Shown: positions 50,501 to 57,564 of the stretch, in pieces | How positions within the stretch are numbered: the stretch's first letter is position 1 | Layout: each line of letters opens with the position of its first letter | Position numbers and translations under genes: made by a program | NCBI GenBank assembly: GCA_964030785.1 | Contig: OZ034978.1 | Coordinates: 9,152,453 to 9,216,452 of the forward strand | Reading direction: 5' to 3' | From: Siderastrea siderea | Taxonomy: Eukaryota; Cnidaria; Anthozoa; Scleractinia; Rhizangiidae | DNA: 64,000 nt | Notes under the pieces: model-generated | The model's database searches: none | Told to the model about the DNA's origin: nothing | What the model saw: the letters and a program-made list of their open reading frames with translations, nothing else

Positions 50501-53500
50501 CTAAGAATGAAATTAAACCAAAAGGAAACAAGTTTATAACTGCCCTTAATTTTACAAGTCAAATTTCAAGATAACACACAATGGCTCTTTTGAACAAAAG
50601 TTTTCAGTGCCAGACTCAAAAGGTTTCAGTGCTAAACTCTAAACAACCAGAAAGTCAAGAAAGCAACAAACCTTTTGCTTGATGCACAACCCTGGATTTT
50701 TCCAACAAATAGTTGATGATATGCCCACCAACTGGAGATCCCTGAAACAGAAAATTTTATTCCACTGTTAGTAATTCTGTGCTGTAATAAATGACACCTG
50801 AAACCTTCAAGTATTATCTTTGGGAATGGAAGATTATTGCTAATAGGATATCAAGTAAACACAAGATCAGGACTGTAAAAACCTGGTAGCTAATAATCCT
50901 CGCCCACCCGCTGAAGCTATCCAAATAAGATACACAGGCGGGTGGGAAGGGACAGGAAATTCTACTGTTTGAAATAACAGTGTGACTTGAGAACTATATC
51001 TAGAGTACCTGGACAATAACGTTATTACTCGGTAAACTAATCATTAACTAGACAATTATTCAAGCTGCCTAGAACTACCGTATTTCCTCAAATAAGCGCC
51101 CACGCTCTAATAAGCACCCTCCCCCGAATAAGCGCTCACCCCCTAGGCCATAAAATCAAACAAGTGCCCCTCTCGAACAAGTGCCACCCTCCCCTCCCAC
51201 TTCACTTTCATAAATAGTAGGGATACAAGGAAAACCTGTTTCTATTGCCACTTTATTATAACATTTTAAGCTTCAACTACAGCAACTACTGTTTCTTTGC
51301 CATTAAGTCACTTCCAGTTATTTCTATCTCCATGTGCTTTCAGGATTCTTTTACATTCATTATCTGTTCTTTCAATTTTTGTCCTTAATTGCCACACTCT
51401 TGGTAAATGCCGTAAACTTCCCAGGACCAACCAGACCATTCTCTAGTCTTCAAGGACCAGTAATTTCTACGGTAATAAAGTTATTGGGCCTACGGTATGC
51501 TTGATTACCAACCACTGTTTTAATAAACGAAAGACATTAATATTGACGTTCCGTTTTCGTGGATAATGTTGTAGATTTTGTTTTGCTATTAAAGATTTAG
51601 CCAAAATAAAGTTACAGTTCATTGAAAGGAAAACTTAATAAGCGCCCCCCTCGATTAAGCGCCTCCTTTAGCGGAAATTTTAAATAAGCGCCCGGGCGCT
51701 TATTGGAGGAAATACGGTACTCATTTTAACCATGTCAAAATAACACCAAAATTCCAGCAATCTAGAGTACAAATCTAGCACACATCACACAGACAAAGAA
51801 TTGTACCGAGGAAACGCAATGCTCCTAAGACTTAAAACACGTGTATGCCAGTTGTAGTTAAGAATAAATCTGAAAATCAGTATCATTTTCAGTCTTGACA
51901 GAAGCACTGGGAAAATGCCAAATTAGTTGTCACTAGAAACAGTAGTCTAATTAGGTATATAGATGCAATGGGAGCACCATTTTACTTCGAAAGAGCACAC
52001 ACCTTGAAATCAAACTGAACGTCCATGTACTTGCCAAAACGACTTGAATTGTCATTCCGATTGGTCCTTGCATTGCCAAAAGCCTCGAATAAATGAATGA
52101 ATGAATAAATAAATAAATAAAAACTGAAAGTTACTTTTTATACAAAAAAGAAATTTTTACCTTGGGTGGCTAGCAGCTGCCAAAGGCATATAAACATGCC
52201 ACCAACATTGCTTAGTGCATTCCACTACCATAAAATATTGACAATGAAATCAGTGTAAATCCAGAGGAATTCATGGCATAATTACCTCCAAAACAGGGTT
52301 ACTCTCAAGCAGTCGGTCTTTGATTCGCTCCACGTCATCTGAGTAGGTGCTTATTGCTGCCAGATATTCCAAGATCTTCTTTGAAGCCTCTAAATAAGGT
52401 ACCAATTAAAAATAATTTTCTTCATTGTGAGGGCTGAGAAAATTGCAGTTCAAGTTTCAAGATTAAGAATGCTACTATGATGGAGATTACATAATGCACT
52501 TGTAATACTCTAAACTTGTTTCATGCTAAGGAGTTGAGTGCTGGCCTTACTTGTGGCCTTTGCGTGAATTAAATTCATTCATTTGTTTTGGAAGTTCATG
52601 TCACAAACAGCGTAGGGGGAAGGCAAAATTTTTGTGTTAAACAGCGTCAGGTTCATCACCCTGGTTGGAACACCCCTACCCAAACTCGGTTGACTGTCCC
52701 TACTGCCCTGAGCACTGCAGTGTAAACTCAGCTGTCTGACTAATGTTTTAAGTTTAAATTTACCTGTTTTTCCAGCTCCACTTTCCCCTGAGATTAGCAC
52801 ACATTGATCAATTCGCTCCTCTTTCATTGAACGGTAAGCTGTATCTGAGATAGCATAGCTGAAAAGAAAAAAAAATGGGGAAAATGGGAAAGGCAGTACT
52901 TCACCACTACACCCACTCCCAGCTCCAATCCTTGGGACAGCATTTCGTTCACCCTCTACCCAAAAAACAGCATGTTAAAGAGGGCAGTTGGACAACATTC
53001 CTTCAGAACTCGGAGATCCAACCCCTCACTTCATCTGCCTCCATGGTAAATAAACATAAACTACACGGCTCTCTAAAACAAACAGCCAGTCAACAATAGT
53101 ACCACGTTTGTCTGCTTAACCCTATCCCTCTCAAAATGAGAGGAATCATTCAAACAAAAGCTACAGAGCAGTCTGCGTTTCTTCTTCTTCTTTTTAAGTA
53201 ATTTTTTTTTCATTTTTTTCTTAATGAAAAAAAATCTAAACCACTGCAATCTGTCATTCTCAGGAGGTTACTTGTATTAAGGAAATTAGGACAGTAAATG
53301 AAACAGAATTTTGTGGTTGACTCTCTATGCCCTATTCCATAATTTCACATGTTTTCCTGCCCCAAAAAGAAATGACACGCTCAATTCCCATTCGGAGTCA
53401 CTAAAGGCAGAGTGAGTCAGAGGAATGGCACACAAATTTTGGGTTTGTTTGAACTTCCCATAAAGGATAACAGAGGATTGTGTGTAAATTTTTGTTTCAT

Positions 53501-53898
53501 TTGATTTAGGCTTAAAAAGTACTCAAAACAAGTATTTTCCCGGCTCAATATGCATGCTAAATAGTGTGGTCGGCCACAATTAATTAATAGGGCGTAACAC
53601 AATTAAAGATGTTTTACATTCTTTAAATGTCAATTCATAAAATAAAACATGTCACAATTAACCTCTTATTTAGACAAAATTATTTTACACATAAAAGATA
53701 GTTGTATTACTCGTACTTTATAAATGACATTTTTTATTATTTAGTTGGGCTTTCGTCTACAAATTTATATCTTTATAACATTAAATTATTCATGAAGTTG
53801 ACCACAACAAATAATTGACTCATAATACTTTGATTAATTTTGCATCAGCGTGATTCACAAGAAGTGTTAAATATTTAAAATCATTAAAAATAACAACG

Positions 53899-53933
<35 letters not shown>

Positions 53934-54699
53934 TAATAATGAACAAGTACCCCGAGGGGCTTTTCAACTGCCTTGTTGTAAAGATAAAAAAAATGATAAA
54001 AACATCTCGGGTACTTACATATGTGGAGGTAATTCATACAAGTTTTCTCCGCGATATTTCTCAATGACATCTTGGCTATAAATTGGCAGATTCTTGTATG
54101 GATTCACTGAAACGACCACTGTTCCAATGTATGTCTGTACGGCGGAAGAGAATAAGTGTTCAAAAGGCTATGTACTAAAGCTATTTACATGTTATAAAAC
54201 TTTTAACTATAATTATCTAGATATGATGTTTACCCAGCCGGTGAAAATGAAAATATGGAATTTTAATCGTGCGGTTCCGCAATTGATCAATGATAATCTC
54301 TAATTCCATTTTATGTAAGTAATACAACTAAAGCTCTTAGAGTTAAAATGACAGCCACAGTTATAAAGCTTCGAATGTTTAGAGATAAAATGAGAGCCAG
54401 AAAATATAGCTAAAATTCTTTACAACAAGTTTTGCGTTCCATAAGATTTAGGCAAAAAAAGCTCAACTGGATGAAAGTGACATTCAAATTGCATGTCCAC
54501 ATCAACAAACCATGAAGATTATGCTATGCTGAATTTCACTATAGATTCAACTTTTACCTCCCCGTGTACTTACATAAATCAAGCCGGATTTGAAGCGCTT
54601 CCTCAAGTTTTCCAGGAATGCATCTTCGCTCTGAAAGTCCTCAAGAAGAACAAAATCCTGCACCCCGATGCGATCTCTTGCCTGAAGTTCGCTCTCCAT
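16483..54699 (-). CDS. MYO1C-like: Unconventional myosin-Ic/Ih-like (class I myosin), complete
   Basis: Actin-based motor that tethers membranes to cortical actin. I resolved 35 coding exons, all phase-consistent, 1027 codons, against about 1030-1060 aa for vertebrate MYO1C. Exons, 5' to 3' on the minus strand: 54574-54699, 54019-54134, 52764-52858, 52286-52389, 52003-52083, 50672-50741, 50391-50500, 48894-49112, 47433-47504, 46325-46444, 46140-46210, 45779-45884, 44664-44744, 43639-43730, 42816-42861, 42184-42232, 41548-41594, 40792-40875, 40393-40498, 38568-38685, 38398-38438, 37464-37536, 36800-36876, 35974-36127, 34807-34861, 33757-33861, 32984-33067, 32556-32649, 32340-32413, 31569-31643, 30826-30892, 29934-30004, 19728-19825, 16918-16971, 16483-16528. 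The start [20 protein letters not shown] closely parallels the MYO1C N-terminus. The extreme C-terminus is uncertain. Confidence 0.93.
17521..19312. mobile_element. TA-type inverted-repeat element (outer), split by another element
   Basis: The left end is TA-CGGTGGACTCCCAATAGC with AACTTGAAC-like inner words. The right end, reverse-complemented, is CAGTTGATTCTCAATAACC. A related, shorter element with similar ends (CAGTTGGCCCCCGGTAACTC) lies at 37871-38360. It lies in the myosin intron between exons 33 and 34 and contains the 1305-bp element below. Confidence 0.55.
17685..18989. mobile_element. 1305-bp TA-flanked element with GTTTAAAC arrays at both ends
   Basis: The ends TGTGACCC(T/G)ATTTTGGAAAAG continue as (G/A)TGGTCAAAGGTGAA, inverted at 17685 and 18989, with TA at 17683-17684 and 18990-18991. 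Just inside lie eight exact palindromes GTTTAAAC: 17744, 17789, 17810, 17831, 18785, 18832, 18873 and 18905. One-base variants are interspersed. The clusters face each other about 0.95 kb apart. No coding frame was seen. Confidence 0.75.
20175..20590 (+). repeat. Left subterminal tandem array of the CACTA element
   Basis: About a dozen ~31-34-bp half-units alternate: ATGAATGGGATTAAGTTGAC-CCAGTATAAAC and AAGGATGGGATTATATTGAT-CCAGTAAAACCC, giving ~63-bp higher-order units. The array lies just inside the left inverted repeat. Open frames through it are by-products of the repeat. Confidence 0.85.
20690..21190. repeat. ~230-bp tandem duplication across the 3' end of the SAM-like gene
   Basis: The 20690-20950 block (GTATACATGAAAAG.., ACAGAAGGCGTGATA.., ATCTACACCTTTGTTAAGGG, TTATTAAAACATGTTGTAG) is repeated at 20960-21190 (GTATACATAAAAAA.., ACAGAAGGCATGCTA.., ATCTACATCATCTTTGCTGA, TTATTAAAACCTGTTGTAG). 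The inner copy is the coding 3' end of the gene; the outer copy is a decayed duplicate. Confidence 0.6.
21047..24137 (-). CDS. CACTA-element companion protein with N-terminal SAM-like region, 300 aa
   Basis: Minus-strand exons 24032-24137, 23262-23502, 22505-22586, 21817-21909 and 21047-21427 join in phase to 301 codons. Residues ~18-80 ([18 protein letters not shown].., [36 protein letters not shown]) resemble a sterile-alpha-motif fold. The middle is basic ([17 protein letters not shown]), then there is a Ser/Asp-rich stretch ([16 protein letters not shown]). A C-terminal helical part follows ([34 protein letters not shown]). Its start is 281 bp from the transposase start, so they probably share a promoter. 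By position it is a candidate equivalent of the second (TnpA-like, DNA-binding) protein of plant CACTA elements; that role is inference. The exon 3 acceptor is unusual: CAAG/AAGG, 7 nt inside a standard CAG. An alternative exon 22247-22312 would give ..GDS and stop. Confidence 0.7.
24138..24418. promoter_or_regulatory. Bidirectional promoter of the two CACTA-element genes
   Basis: 281 bp separate the two divergent start codons. Visible elements are two inverted CCAAT boxes (CTATTGGTAG at ~24293 and TGATTGGTTAA at ~24347), a CRE-like TACGTCATC at ~24306 and GC-rich GGGTCGGGGTCG at ~24379. The transposase start itself sits in AAAATGGCGGAC, the YY1 consensus that in animals often overlaps start codons. 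No TATA box is evident near either start. Confidence 0.55.
24419..28275 (+). CDS. TNP2-family (EnSpm/CACTA) transposase with an in-frame TGA
   Basis: Exon 1 is 24419-26836, donor CAG/GTGAGC; exon 2 is 27457-28275, acceptor TTCCCCAG; joined in phase 0 (DVIQ/GVVNS). Domains in order: an HCPCFRCRG zinc motif (~29-37, like the plant transposase-associated domain); an acidic Ser-rich linker; the [13 protein letters not shown] and [14 protein letters not shown] segment before TNP2; the TNP2 core with HWDGWQPFG (D383), [20 protein letters not shown] (D485) and [18 protein letters not shown] (D592, H595), aligning with plant DFPAYGNLSGW and RHNLDVMHIEKNV. After the TGA at 26477-26479 the same frame goes on for 119 codons with a DUF4218-like part ([32 protein letters not shown]). 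The C-terminal exon has a possible BAH-like [18 protein letters not shown]. Cut-and-paste transposition is the family role. Read to the TGA it is 686 aa; with readthrough about 1078. Confidence 0.85.
28655..29315 (+). repeat. Right subterminal 42-bp tandem array of the CACTA element
   Basis: About 15-16 units of ~42 bp, e.g. TTGGGAATAACTTGGGGAAA-TG(T/A)TCCCATTTT(A/G)TTCACAAT. Because 42 is divisible by three and the unit lacks stops in one frame on each strand, both strands read through (14-residue repeats [14 protein letters not shown] on +, [14 protein letters not shown] on -). Unit changes are not biased to silent sites, so I treat it as non-coding. It starts about 380 bp after the transposase stop and ends ~190 bp inside the right terminus. 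Confidence 0.9.
29934..33861 (-). CDS. MYO1C-like: MYO1C-like gene, exons 26-32: TH1 tail with PH-like fold
   Basis: Exons encode the tail homology 1 domain: [35 protein letters not shown], the TH1 hallmark [14 protein letters not shown] (human MYO1C has VASEIFKGKKDNY), then [19 protein letters not shown] and [16 protein letters not shown], which correspond to beta strands of the phosphoinositide-binding PH-like fold. Exon 32 ends ..PVEDKGDK and must skip about 10 kb to reach exon 33. Confidence 0.9.
30504..30754. mobile_element. 251-bp MITE with 9-bp target duplication (Mutator-like)
   Basis: Inverted arms begin CATTCTCG(C/T)CCCCAGAGCTG and continue through CGATCCTTTTGGCCAGC with few mismatches for about 65 bp. 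Perfect direct repeats GAAGAGTTG flank it at 30495-30503 and 30755-30763. A 9-bp duplication is typical of MULE elements. It lies in the myosin intron between exons 31 and 32. Confidence 0.85.
30923..31147. mobile_element. piggyBac-like MITE, copy D (cleanest copy)
   Basis: TTAA (30919-30922), CCCTTTAAGCCCCAATACTG .. GCCTAAAGGG, TTAA (31148-31151). It contains an internal perfect palindrome AAGTCAAGTGAATT/AATTCACTTGACTT near 30990-31020. Intact TTAA duplications and CCC/GGG ends support piggyBac-type mobilisation. Confidence 0.8.
31447..31510. repeat. GAT trinucleotide microsatellite
   Basis: About 20 near-perfect GAT units in the myosin intron between exons 30 and 31; the Met/Ser runs readable across it are not coding. 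Confidence 0.9.
32000..32230 (-). mobile_element. tRNA-headed SINE, minus orientation
   Basis: The tRNA-like head at 32113-32189 has a perfect 7-bp acceptor (GGCTTGT/ACAAGCC), box A TTAGCTCAATTGG and a box-B-like GGTTTGAATCCC; its anticodon region is unpaired. A body follows with TTTCAGGCTT, an AACTGCAAAAGTTGCATCAA segment and ..ATGATATTCACGTG. The same element recurs at 46.5-46.86 kb. It sits in the myosin intron between exons 29 and 30. Confidence 0.75.
32461..32535. repeat. CAA / ATT microsatellite
   Basis: About 20 CAA units followed by ATTATTATTATAATTATTAT, only 20 bp from the donor of myosin exon 28. Confidence 0.9.
33210..33705. mobile_element. TA-flanked MITE with CAGTCAAAGCTCTT ends
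   Basis: TA-CAGTCAAAGCTCTT at the left and AAGAGCTTTAACTG-TA at the right, with inner arms TGTAAGCAACCA and TGGTTGCTTGCA. It is about 496 bp and mariner-like by its TA target. It lies in the myosin intron between exons 26 and 27. Confidence 0.7.
34807..36127 (-). CDS. MYO1C-like: MYO1C-like gene, exons 24-25: calmodulin-binding neck
   Basis: Exon 24 (154 bp) encodes the lever arm: [18 protein letters not shown] is a clear IQ motif (IQxxxxGxxxRxxY/F). It is followed by [20 protein letters not shown] and [17 protein letters not shown], two weaker IQ-like repeats. Three IQ motifs are usual for MYO1C, each binding calmodulin, so the neck is of ordinary length. Exon 25 adds the linker ..ASEENVD. 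Intron 24 carries the SINE at 35.4 kb. Confidence 0.9.
35345..35550 (-). mobile_element. tRNA-headed SINE, minus orientation (second family)
   Basis: On the minus strand GTGTAGTGGTTAGCGCATTG (box A region) and GGTCATTGGTTCGAGACCC (box B region) form a tRNA-like head at ~35470-35546. The body follows: TTCTTCCCTTGGACAAGAAA, TCTCTCCACCCAGGTGGATG and GCATCCTTTCC. A headless body fragment lies nearby at ~35160-35285 and another at ~47200-47340. Its GGATGCTAGT module is the unit expanded at 13.3 kb. Confidence 0.7.
36195..36388. mobile_element. piggyBac-like MITE, second family (CCCTTTCACTCCCC)
   Basis: TTAA (36191-36194), CCCTTTCACTCCCCAAGAG .. CATAACTGAAAGGG, then TCAA. The interior GAGGTTTCATTCGAATGGTC is echoed in decayed form at 63.55-63.72 kb. 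The TTAA target and CCC ends place it beside the CCCTTTAAGC family. Confidence 0.7.
36800..47504 (-). CDS. MYO1C-like: MYO1C-like gene, exons 9-23: C-terminal half of the motor
   Basis: These exons complete the head. They include the relay [10 protein letters not shown] (exon 11, switch II region), [19 protein letters not shown] (exon 12), [16 protein letters not shown] (exon 14), [10 protein letters not shown] (exon 16), KRPET plus GTQFKTSL (exons 18-19), YVRCIKPND (actin-binding/SH1 region), [20 protein letters not shown] (exon 20, converter) and [11 protein letters not shown] (exon 23). Exons of 41-120 bp alternate with introns of 0.2-2 kb filled with MITEs and SINEs. The residue before DALAKAVY and the rest of the actin-interface segments read normally for a class I myosin. 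Confidence 0.93.
37871..38360. mobile_element. TA-flanked MITE related to 17521-19312
   Basis: Left end TA-ACAGTTGGCCCCCGGTAAC, right end reverse-complemented AACTGGACCATTGATAACTC, with TA on the outside at both ends. It shares the AACCTTCAAGG and GTCAAGGGT words with the larger 17.5-kb element. It lies in the myosin intron between exons 21 and 22. Confidence 0.6.
39214..39480 (-). pseudogene. Truncated GIY-YIG/Penelope-like retroelement C-terminus, frameshifted
   Basis: The minus strand reads ..[12 protein letters not shown].., [47 protein letters not shown]. The SxHFNxPGH..., RxxREAyLI.. pattern is that of the GIY-YIG endonuclease tail common in Penelope-like elements. After EPL the family ending GINRRDELN continues in the next frame, so one base was gained or lost near 39240. 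There is no reverse transcriptase upstream, so this is a dead fragment in a myosin intron. Confidence 0.6.
40104..40308. mobile_element. piggyBac-like MITE, copy E
   Basis: It starts CCTTTAAACCCTAATATCAG, keeps the family core (TATTCTCCACACTGTTCTCC, TGATCATTTCCTTTATTCTT) and ends ATTAAGGG-TTAA (40309-40312). Confidence 0.65.
42257..42706. repeat. ATAAATGCCC-rich inverted-repeat element
   Basis: Repeated TAATAAA(C/T)(G/A)CC(C) words in one orientation at the left and the palindrome ATAAATGCCCTGGGCATTTAT near the right end suggest a degenerate MITE. Boundaries are not sharp. Confidence 0.35.
43006..43414. mobile_element. 401-bp MITE between TTAA duplications (GACGATTCCGC-type ends)
   Basis: TTAA-GACGATTTCCGCTCAACG at the left and, inverted, GACAGATTCCGCTCAACG-TTAA at the right (TTAA at 43007-43010 and 43411-43414). 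The arms are homologous for about 65 bp through CGAGCA(G/A)TAAGTGCAAAAA. Its right TTAA is also the left TTAA of MITE copy F. It lies in the myosin intron between exons 14 and 15. Confidence 0.8.
43415..43600. mobile_element. piggyBac-like MITE, copy F, right end lost
   Basis: TTAA-CCCTTTAAGCCCTAACAG opens the copy. The family core (TGTCTTGATATTTAGACAAA, GTATGGAGAACAGTAAGGAG) follows and stops near 43600, about 40 bp from the donor of myosin exon 14. Confidence 0.65.
44881..45632. mobile_element. 752-bp inverted-repeat element with G/C-rich arms
   Basis: The left end AGGGACAGTTCATTTTTTAT and, inverted, the right end AGGGACCATTCATTTTTTAT. The arms go on through GGGGTGG..GGCTGGTGGGATTTGA. The interior has several C runs (~44990, ~45030, ~45540). 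No clear target duplication was found. It lies in the myosin intron between exons 12 and 13. Confidence 0.6.
46498..46860 (-). mobile_element. tRNA-headed SINE plus adjoining truncated second copy
   Basis: The minus-strand head at 46620-46699 (GGCTTGATAGTAGCTCATGC.., box-B-like GTAGATTTGAATCC) belongs to the 32.0-kb family. The segment 46736-46860 repeats the head end (CTATCAAGCCAA.CTGGGAGCTGG) and the tail (AGAGTGAA.ATGTGAAATAAT, GGATGAAATAA), so two copies lie head to tail. Myosin intron between exons 9 and 10. Confidence 0.65.
48894..54699 (-). CDS. MYO1C-like: MYO1C-like gene, exons 1-8: N-terminal half of the motor
   Basis: Exons 1-8 encode residues 1-307. ATP-site elements are present: the P-loop [14 protein letters not shown] is split across exons 3 and 4, and switch [12 protein letters not shown] is in exon 5. 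The [20 protein letters not shown] segment spans exons 4 and 5. Exon 8 (73 codons) carries [20 protein letters not shown] and [10 protein letters not shown] of the upper 50-kDa domain. The start ATG at 54697-54699 is the only one giving the family N-terminus. Intron 7 holds a 477-bp foldback MITE (49146-49622) and intron 5 a TA-flanked element (51078-51717). No missing motif is seen. Confidence 0.93.
49146..49622. mobile_element. 477-bp foldback MITE, TA-flanked (copy 2)
   Basis: Same length and termini as 14488-14964 (ATTGAAGGGCCC .. GGGCCCTTCAAT), TA at 49144-49145 and 49623-49624, and about ten substitutions between copies. It sits 33 bp upstream of myosin exon 8, close to its splice acceptor. 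Confidence 0.85.
51078..51717. mobile_element. 640-bp TA-flanked MITE with CCGTATTTCCTC ends
   Basis: TA-CCGTATTTCCTCAAATAAGC at the left, inverted CCGTATTTCCTCCAATAAGC-TA at the right. Many AATAAGCGCCC words lie near both ends, including the palindrome AATAAGCGCCCGGGCGCTTATT. Internal 440 bp are AT-rich without a frame. Myosin intron between exons 5 and 6. Confidence 0.8.
53895..53940. repeat. AAT trinucleotide microsatellite
   Basis: About 13 ATA/AAT units in the myosin intron between exons 2 and 3, about 80 bp from exon 2. Confidence 0.9.
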
Positions 54700-55983
54700 G
54701 GCTGCAGCTCAACAACTGTGTCATGCAGTCACCAAGGCGGAAAAGAAGTTTGCGTTACGGCTGGACGCTAAATCACAAAGGAATGACTTTAAAGAGACAA
54801 CATTTACGTAATTTCTATTCACGGATTTCGTATTCAGGGTGGAAAAATTACAAATCCCTCCAAAGTAGTTCAGACGCCGCACGAATGTTTGGCAGGGCGA
54901 AATGACCAACGTTCTAAGCCCGCAGGCGCAAGTGCCAACATTTTACGACCCCGGGAATATCTAAATGGACAACTGTCTCGCTTGGATACCGATAAAGTGT
55001 CACGATTCAAGTGCTAGAATTTATATATTCCCCTTACCGGCTCTACTTTTGTCTGAAATTTTCTTCCTTTCAAGGGGACGCGTAGAGACAAGTTCTGATA
55101 CAGAAAGCAATATTTGCTTTCGCGGCTGATGTGGGGTTAAGCCCCGCCAAATATTAGTGTTGACATGTAAACCAATCACATGCTATCGTTACACACGATT
55201 TCCGGTGCAACGTATCCCTATGTCTAAGACGGTCTTTATATGGTTATTTTTCGTTTTTCATGCCGGAAAATGGTTATGGGTTGCAATGAATACTCATATC
55301 GATATCACAGGACTAGGGGCAGGGAAAGCTAAAATAAATATCCTGTGCTATAATTCGGTGGCATAATTTTGCCTTTTCATACGTCTACAGTAATTTGTTT
55401 TTGTTTTGTTTTGTTTTGTTATTTTTTGTTTTGCTGAAAATCTCCTCAAACTGGTATCCCGTTAATATTGTCCCCGGACGATACTTCCAAGCCATTTCAT
55501 GTCCTGTCCTTCCCATAAGCTATCATGTAAGCGAATTTTGGAAACCGCAATTATGCTCGGGTGTTGATGTCCAAGGGCGTGGTTCTGTTTTGGTCTCCTT
55601 ATCTCTTCCCTTCTGTCTGCCCATTACATTTGATACCTTTTCTTTGGAAGAAACCGAAATTCTGAAACGAAAAGGAAACAGCAATAAAAGATTTTAGGTT
55701 TTTCATCTTTTATACCGGTATTTTTAAAATTTGTGTATTCATATTAGTTATTTAAGGAGTTGTAGTGACTCATTCCAATTTCTCTTTCATTTATTTCAAT
55801 TCTTTCCCGGATTAAAGAAAAAAGAACCCATCTCCAAAATACTCTTATTTTTGTTGTATCATAGAGCTTTCCGCCCCTCCCCCTTCCTCACAAGTGCTTG
55901 AATTTGTCCTTCCCACCCCTCCCCATCCAAACTTCCCGACCAGTAAAAACTGCCGGAGATCTGGGACGGCAGACATAGCAAAC
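54700..55983. other. Intergenic region between divergent myosin and membrane-protein genes
   Basis: Between the myosin start (minus) and the 111-aa gene (plus). The myosin 5' UTR and promoter must lie in the first part, where CpG is more frequent (54880-55110), but no TATA box or defined factor site stands out. A TTTTG repeat lies at ~55395-55430. No exon was recognised. Confidence 0.4.
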
Positions 55984-56040
55984 ATGGCCGCCAGCAACAA
56001 GCAAATTACACCTGTTTACGTTAACCGATCTCCTTCTTAA
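55984..56040 (+). CDS. Upstream ORF (18 codons) abutting the next start codon
   Basis: ATGGCCGCCAGC opens an 18-codon frame ending TCT-TAA immediately before the ATG of the 111-aa gene, in the same frame and without a gap. The first ATG lies in AACATGGCCGCC, a YY1-like context and better placed for scanning ribosomes. It may damp or couple translation of the following frame, or the TAA may be a polymorphism separating two parts of one protein. Confidence 0.4.
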   Translation: MAASNKQITPVYVNRSPS

Positions 56041-56376
56041 ATGGAACTTATTCGTCACTTGGAGCCGTGGTTCAGTTCTTGGAGCTTTTGGCTCGATCCT
56101 GTACATATCTTCTCGAACGCAACCGTAAAATACGACCTGTTAAAAGAGAACATTGTTAACCTTTGGAGATCCGATGACTGGCAAATTCGTTTGTCGTGGT
56201 TCCTTCTTATTTGTACGGCTTTGAACGTTATCTTCATCAGCATAGCATGGAATATTTATAGTGATACAATATCAAACATGTTCTTTAACAGATCAAGATC
56301 CCCAGTACATCAGAGATCAAAGACTAACGTTTTGTCAAGCAGCATGGAAGACTTAATTGTTAAGAAAATTCAGTGA
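56041..56376 (+). CDS. Small single-span membrane protein, 111 aa, function unknown
   Basis: A single-exon frame with balanced coding composition between repeat-rich flanks. The amphipathic aromatic N-terminus is HLEPWFSSWSFWLDPVHIF. A central hydrophobic segment at ~residues 53-72 (LSWFLLICTALNVIFISIAW) is a clear membrane span. The tail is basic and Ser-rich (NRSRSPVHQRSKTNVLSSS) and ends VKKIQ. I do not recognise the family. It could be a small ER or vesicle membrane protein. The antisense frame over 55888-56106 is a shadow. An AATAAA at 56829-56834 could end the transcript. Confidence 0.6.
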   Translation: MELIRHLEPWFSSWSFWLDPVHIFSNATVKYDLLKENIVNLWRSDDWQIRLSWFLLICTALNVIFISIAWNIYSDTISNMFFNRSRSPVHQRSKTNVLSSSMEDLIVKKIQ

Positions 56377-56546
56377 GGTTAAAAATGTTAATACACGGTG
56401 TGCATTGATCATGGGTCATTTTATTGGGCTGCGAATATGTAAACATCGAGTAATATGATGGTTGTGGTGACAGTTGAGTTGTGTGTTTGTAACTGCTGCT
56501 GACCCAGGCAACGAGATGATATTTACGTAGTTACAGAAAACAACTG

Positions 56547-56640
56547 ATGATGATGATGATGGTGGTGGTGGTGATGATGGTGATGATGATGATGATGATA
56601 ATGATGATGATGATGATAACAGTGGCGGGGGTGGTCATGG
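56547..56640. repeat. GAT/GGT trinucleotide microsatellite
   Basis: Runs of GAT and GGT units in the 3' flank of the 111-aa gene. The His-rich antisense frame across it is an artefact. Confidence 0.9.
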
Positions 56641-56828
56641 TTGTGATGTGACAAGGTAATAACCGAGTCATTTTTAGAGAACAATGGCAACAATGTGATA
56701 GCCCTTTTGTTGACCACATGATCTGTTAAGTCTAACTTGAGATGACCAAGTATCAACTGGTATTCATGTCCGTTCAAGAACAAAAACTCACTTTCATGTC
56801 CCAAGAAAAATGTTTTGCTGAGATGAAT

Positions 56829-56834
56829 AATAAA
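56829..56834 (+). terminator. Candidate polyadenylation signal AATAAA
   Basis: AATAAAATAAAATAAC lies 450 bp after the stop codon of the 111-aa gene, the first consensus signal downstream on this strand that I noticed. Confidence 0.4.
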
Positions 56835-56877
56835 ATAAAATAACAAATCACTAATCTTTGAGTGTCAAAGTATTTAG

Positions 56878-56971
56878 TAGCCTGCGAAAACAGCCGCCTC
56901 TCTGCGCTCCAGCTGCTTGTCGAATGTGGCAAGTGGCTGGAGCACAGAGAGGCGGCTGTTTTTGCAGGCTA
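56878..56971. mobile_element. 94-bp palindromic MITE, 9-bp target duplication
   Basis: TAGCCTGCGAAAACAGCCGC and its inverted partner flank a 20-bp centre. Perfect AGTATTTAG repeats lie at 56869-56877 and 56972-56980. The 9-bp duplication suggests a Mutator-like mechanism. Confidence 0.8.
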
Positions 56972-57179
56972 AGTATTTAGCACTGTTTTGCTAACTGGGG
57001 ACACTGTAAACCTCTGAAAGAAACATTTTAAACAACATAAACATTTTCCAAAACCCCAACTGGTGGGAGGCTTAACAGATGGCTATTTATTTTCAAACAT
57101 GGCTAAGGAATTGAACAAGATGATCTTCAGTCTCCCCGATTAGTAGTGCACATGTGTATGGCTATAAGATTGAGACTAT

Positions 57180-57303
57180 AATAAAGTTGTTTGTTTGTTT
57201 GTTTGTTTGTAAGGCAAATTCAAGTGGTGAGAGAGGAAGACTTGAACCTGTGACTTCGGGATTACAAGTCCAGTGCCCTAACCACTCGGGCATGCTGCCT
57301 ACC
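57180..57303 (-). mobile_element. tRNA-Thr(UGU)-like SINE head beside a TTTG repeat
   Basis: The minus strand at ~57228-57303 has GCCCGAGTGGTTAGGGCACT (box A), anticodon loop CTTGTAA (anticodon TGT) and CACAGGTTCAAGTCTTCC (box B). A (TTTG)5 run at 57190-57213 next to ACTATAATAAAGTTG resembles a retroposon tail in the opposite orientation. Confidence 0.55.
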
Positions 57304-57564
57304 CAAAGATAGCGGGTCTAGAACTATCCTGGGTGCCAAAGGCTTTTCTCGCATGCTTGAATTAACTGTAAACATGATCGGCCTTCGGCCAACGTCTGCT
57401 CCTCCAATACATGCTGTGGGAGCCTCTGGTACCCTGGGTAGTTGAGAACTAGCTGACAGAGTAGAATTGATGACTTTTGCATAAGAAAAACTATCTCAGC
57501 ACAAGAAAGCAATACTCATTTTCAAATGAATGTGCTGCAAATTATTGAAATTCAATCATTTGAA

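Noticed and set aside
56531..56719. His-rich or Ile-rich protein
   Set aside because: Translation of a GAT/GGT microsatellite.
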